A DNA stretch of 64,000 nt, from NCBI GenBank assembly GCA_022316685.1, contig JAKJHU010000184.1:594138-658137 (forward strand). The letters run 5' to 3'. This DNA comes from Progne subis subis. Lineage: Eukaryota > Chordata > Aves > Passeriformes > Hirundinidae. Within the stretch, counting starts at the first letter, position 1. Each line of letters begins with the position of its first letter. Below the pieces are notes generated by a model. The model did not search any database. It was not told the origin of the DNA and worked only from the letters and a program-made list of their open reading frames with translations. Shown one piece after another: positions 49,501 to 55,500 of this stretch. Both the position numbers and the translations under genes were made by a program.

Positions 49501-52500
49501 GGAACGTGCTGTCCTTCAGTGAGACCAGAGCCCACCAAGCGGTGCAGCAGAAGGCTGAGCAGTTCATGCTGTACAACCAGAGGCAGCTGACCAGGGTCTA
49601 TCCCTCAGCCTATCGGATCGACTCCAGCAACTTCAACCCCGTCCCGTACTGGAACGTGGGCTGCCAGTTAGGTAGGAGCTGTGTGAAAGGCTTCCTTCCC
49701 TTTTGGTGTGTGTGTGCCAATTTAGATTATCTTTATTAACGACACCCCGCTTCTCTCTTTCAGTGGCCCTAAACTACCAGTCTGAGGGACGTGTGATGCA
49801 GTTAAATGAAGCAAAATTCAGGGTAAATGGCAACTGTGGTTATGTCCTCAAACCTCAGCAGATGTGCAAAGGTAAGGTTCTAGTTTAGTTAACACTGTAG
49901 CTGTCAGGCCTTTCACAAAGAGTCCTTCACAGCGAAGGCACAAGAAAGGAAAATGCAAACAAATACAGAATCTTTCATATTTCCATGCACTCATAGCTCT
50001 TAGACTTGTACCAGCAATCTCTTACTGTGATCATATATATATAGATATGTATATTTTGAGGTGTTTGCCTTATTAACATGTGTTTAAAAGAAGAAAAAGG
50101 CTCCTAGGATGACCAGCTGCAGGAAAGCAGAACAAGCTCTGCAGTGGCCCAGGAGCAAGCATCCAGGGCTTGGTCCAGCTCTGTCTTGGAATCACTTAAA
50201 ACAAGAGCTGCTCCACTCAGAAAAGGTTGTGAGAAAGAGGAGGAGAATTTTAAAATTACTGAGCAGCTGCTCCATACTCATAGTTCCTCATTTCTGACTG
50301 AATTTGTCTGTCTGTATGTGTCTTGGGGGTGCTATTTATGATGTGTATCTTTTTCCTTACACTCCATTCTTGCCATCTTCCAGGCACATTTAACCCCTAC
50401 TCTGCTGATCCACTTCCTGCCAGTCCCAAGAAGCAGCTTATTCTGAAGATCATCAGTGGGCAGCAGCTCCCCAAGCCTCCTGACTCAATGCTGGGGGACA
50501 GAGGAGAGGTGAGGGGCTCCAGTCACACCAGATGCTTCCAGGGCAGCTCCTGGCAGTGTGAGACTCAAACCTTCTCCTCATTCAAATACACCAGTAAATT
50601 TCAAATATTGTCAAGCTTTTGGTCACTAAATGCTACACTTCCCTCAGCCTGTATCCTACTCGTGATTGAACTAATTTGTTCTGTATTTTAAAGGGTGACT
50701 TTTATGAAAATCTTGATGCAAACCATACTTAACATGGACTTGATGGAACCAATTCCCATGATAGTGCTGCTTGAAAATTCATGTCAATCAAAGGGGTTTG
50801 AATTCTCATATGAATTTAAATCAACCCTCTGCATTAATTTTTTTAAAATTCACCTTAATTTGTATGACTGGCTTGCTTTTAAAATACTGTGTTTTTGAAA
50901 AACAGATAATAGATCCCTTTGTTGAGGTGGAGATTATTGGGTTACCTGTTGACTGCTGTAAAGATCAGACCAGGGTGGTGGATGACAATGGTAAGATAAT
51001 TTAAGTGATTGCTTCTTCTTAGAGTAAAATATTAAATAATTATAAATTAATCACTGTCTGTTATTGCTTTCTAAATTGCAAAGCATCCTATCTGATGAAA
51101 TCAAATAATTGTATTTTAACAAATTATTTCTGCTTCCCAGACAGAATTTCTGGTGAGGGCACAAATAAGTTAGAGATGAAGGGCAGGAGTTGCTCCCCAC
51201 ATTGTCTCTTAACTGAATTGTTCTTAAATCTCCTTTATGCAGAAGTTCCAAATCTATCTGTATCTATATATGCATGTCTCAGTGCTTGCCTGGCTGTCCC
51301 TGCCAGCTCCTGGGCAGACACATTTTGTTTTAAAGCAATCCTAGAGGCAGATATGTCACATTTAATGTGATGTGGTGGAATTGCCATTGCTGCTGCCTGA
51401 GAACTGAGGCAAGCACTCGCTGTGGCCTTGTTTCCCAAGTGTGTCCTGCTTGTCCTGCAGGGTTCAATCCTGTGTGGGAGGAGACCCTCACCTTCACCAT
51501 CCACATGCCCGAAATCGCCCTGGTGCGCTTCCTGGTCTGGGACCACGATCCCATCGGGAGAGACTTTGTGGGGCAGAGAACTGTGGCCTTCAGCAGCCTC
51601 GTGCCTGGTGAGTCCCCCTGTTCTCCTGGGCATGGAAATGCACCCTCAAACACAAGGAGGACGTTACCAGCACCATGATAGATTTTATAAATGTTTCTGT
51701 GACTTCATGTGAAGCTTGGACAACTCTTCTGTTCTCTTAGAGTGCTTTCTGCACCATTCCTCAAAGGAGTTTGGTTGTCTGTGCTTTTGGAAATTACTGC
51801 TGCTGTGTTTTTTATAACTTGGATGCAATTTGTGGTGCAAACCAGGGCTCAGGAAACCTGTGAGGACACCAGAAGTTTACTAAAGACAACAGCTGGCTTC
51901 CTGTGTACACATCACTTTTATAGACAGTCACTGCTAGCTGGGCAGAGAATGCAAACTGCTGGTTCTTGGTGGTGCTTTGTGTGGAAATACTTCTATTTCT
52001 GTTTCCCCAGGCTATCGCCACGTGTATTTAGAAGGACTGACAGAAGCTTCCATATTTGTTCATATAATCATTAATGAGACCTATGGAAAGGTAGGTACAG
52101 CTGGAAATGTACATCTTCCTGGTGATAAAATGGATTTAAATGTACCCCAGAACCTCCCAGGATCAGGATTTGTGCTGGGAGTGCTCAGGAGGCTCAGAGT
52201 GTGTGGGGAGTTTCCTTGCAGGAGATTAGCAAGGAAACTCCACCATCCCATGACTGCACTCCTGTGCACATACGTGCAGATGTTCTCACTGTTAGCACCT
52301 AACAGTATCTCGTCTAGGTACAGGAGGTACATTTCTTCAAACTGATCTCAGTTTGGAGGTAGAGCTTGAGAACTGTAGCTGCATCAGAACATGATATTTG
52401 ACAAGCTGTTTTTTGCAGCTAATTTAATTAATTGAAATTAACCTAATTTAATTTTAGGTTTTAGTGCATAGATTTTGCTTTTCTTCAAGTTTGCTAATTT

Positions 52501-55500
52501 TAGAATGCTTTTAAAGTGAAAGTGAAAGCACAGTGCTTTTTCTGTGTTTTCAGCCACCTGCCTTAGCTGTTTCCATATGGAGATTAGCAGCACAAAGAAA
52601 TTAAGGCCATGTTGAACAGGATGCTAAAGTAAAATAGCACCTTTGGAGTGATTTATGAAATAGAGATAAACACACAAAAACCTGACTTTTGTGAGGTTTG
52701 AGGTTGCAGAGGACACTCAGCCCTCAGTCTTGGTGCCTTCTGAGAGGATACAGAGAATGTCATGACAAACATGAACCCAAAGTTGTGCAGCACCCACAGA
52801 AAGCTCAGGGGAACAGAGAGAAACAGCAGAGAGAAGGGCCCAGGGCTGAGGTTTGCTCTTGTCCACATCCTCTCCCAGCTCCACTTCCTTCCTCCTCCCT
52901 GATCCCCTCGATCACGGGATGGGATCACATGCACACCTGGGCAGATCTGTGAAATCACATCCCTTGGGGACGGTGTGCAGGGCCCTGTGTGGCTGCTGCC
53001 CTTGTAAGAACAAACGTGCTCCAGAGGGGAGGCAAGAGGAGCACCCACTGGGACTGGATCTCTGTCACTGGGCCTGTTCACCTGCTGCTGCTCTGAATGG
53101 TTGATGGGCTGCATTGCTCTTTCTCATAGGCTGAGTTTGCATCCCTGAGTGAGGAGATCTGCTCAGCTCCTGGGGAACACATGAAACTAAGAAATAGTTT
53201 TAAGTGGTTTGCTGTAGAGTGGTTCTGTTTCCAGCTGATGTACTGTTACCTTATTTGCTTGTGTGGCAGTCTTGAAAACATTAGCCAAATGGATTTGCAT
53301 TTCTTTTTGCCTTTCAGTGGAGCCCTTTAATCCTCAATCCCAGTTACACAATAATGCACTTTCTAGGAGCCACAAAGGTAGAGCTCATGAGCATGCACTT
53401 TGCATTTGCTGGGCACAGACTTTGCAGTGGTTCCCGATAGCATGATCTGCAACTGCCAAACTGGGACCATTCTCCATGCAGGCTCTGAGACATCTAAATA
53501 TTGCTTTGATGAAGCCCATGCATAGAAAACTGCACATTAATGTTCAGCCTGTCACTGCTGAGCACTTCCCGGAGCCTTGTCAGCTCCCATTAGGAGCCTG
53601 AGCAAAGCTCTCCGGTAACTGTGGGAGGCTACCATCCTAATGAGGAGAAAGGCAGGCATGCATGAATCCATGGGGACCTGTGCTGGGAGCTCCATGCTCA
53701 GAGCAGCTGTGAGTGGCTTGGTGTGAAGTTTTGCTTTGCTGCGTTTCCAACTCTGTCGTCATCGCTCCTAAGCGCTGCGAGGGCGGCTGTGCGTGCGTGG
53801 CGAGCTGAGGCCAGGCTGTGGTGTTGCTGTCCCCGCAGGGCAAGCAGCTGATGGGGCTCCGAGGGCTGTTCTCCAAGGCGCCCAGGGCGGGCGCCGCCGA
53901 GGCCGGCGGGCACCACGCGCCGCAAACGCTCCATCGGCGAGCGCATCCTGCGGCGCCACGGCCAGCGCGCGCCCCGGCCAAGGGCAGGAAGAAGAGCAAG
54001 ATGGGCTTCCTGGAGGCTGCCGAGATGAAGGACAGCGCCTCCGAGCCAACGGACCTGAAGGACAAGGACGGGGTGGTGCGGCGGCCGAAGCGGAGCCTGC
54101 AGGCGCGCCCCGCCTCTATGCCCGTGGACAGATTCCTCATGGCGGAGCTGCCCTGCCCGGCAGAGGACACCGCCCAGGAGGCCAAGGGAGAGGAAAACAC
54201 ATCTGGTAAGATGCTTCCAAAATTGCTTTTGGTGAACGGTCAGGGCTGCCCTCGCTTCTTCCCAGAGTACCTGATTTCTAGCAAGCCTTAAAAACAGTAT
54301 CTATTATGCAAGTTTACTTCTATAGTCCCTGCTTCGTTAAATCTCCAAAGGAGTGAGTCACAGAGCTCAGATTTGGCATAGAAAGACAAGAGGATTTGGG
54401 TGGAGAAAACATCCAAATGTGTGTTTTTTGAGGAATTCAAACCCTTGCCCTTGTGACTGCTGCTTGCTGGTAGAAGATCCAAATGAAATCCTTGTACTGT
54501 AACACTTTTGCAGTAACCACATGTATAAAACCAGTCTGGAGTCCATCTACTCAATGCTTTTGACTCTGCTTGAAGCATGAATCTTGTTTTCAAGTGTTGT
54601 GTGTTTTAACAGAGCTGTTTTGTTCTGTCTTTATTGCCACGCTTCTTTATAGTACAAATGTGACTAGGAACACAGCTGAAGGTAATGCCACGTGCCGGCT
54701 ATGATGTGGTACCTCATTAACATTACTTACAAGAAATATTACATCACCTGCTTGATGTAATAGACATTCCAAGGAAATTTCAAATGAAGTGCCTGCAGTT
54801 GTATTTTCGCATTTATTCATGTCACTCGGATAATTTGTACTAAACCTGCACAACCCCATGATTAAGTTCTGTCACAACTGTACCTAGTTTTGCGTTCTCC
54901 ATGTGTCTGTGTAAGGACAAAATAGCTGTTGATAGACAGAGCAGAGTCTTGAATGCCACTAATATGTTTCTCATTTAATTTAGCCAACAGTGATGACAAT
55001 ACAAATGAGAAGGAAACAAGCTTGAAAGAATTGGTTTTTCCACGTTTGGAGCAAAAGGCAAATTTAGCATCTCAGCTGAGGAAGGAGAATGACCAGACGG
55101 ATTCTACAGCTGACTCTTTAATACCATCTCCACAGGAGCAACCTGAACATCTGGTTTTTGCAAATGGTGTAGCTCAAGCAAATCACCTCGTGGACTACCA
55201 GGAGAATAATCCTTCTGATGGAACTGTCCTCCTAATGCAAGACCTGACTCTGAACTTCCCACAGAAAAATCACACCACAAAAAACTCTGCAGACAGTAAA
55301 AAGGAAGACGACACAAAAGGATCTAAGGAAGGGAAAATCAGTCTCATGGGGACTTCTCTTTCTCAGAAAGCAGAGGTGGAGAATCACAAATATGACACAA
55401 AAGAAAAGCACTGCAGCACCTCTTTCCCTTTCTTCTGCCGTGTGCTCTGAGAGCCCTGACTGTCACTCCACGGCGGCCCTGCAGCACGGGGACATTTCTC

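Noticed and set aside
52653..53114. 153-codon minus-strand ORF in intron 20
   Set aside because: No family resemblance and no supporting splice or promoter signals.
53637..54200. Minus-strand ORFs opposite exon 22
   Set aside because: Shadow of a GC-rich coding exon on the other strand.
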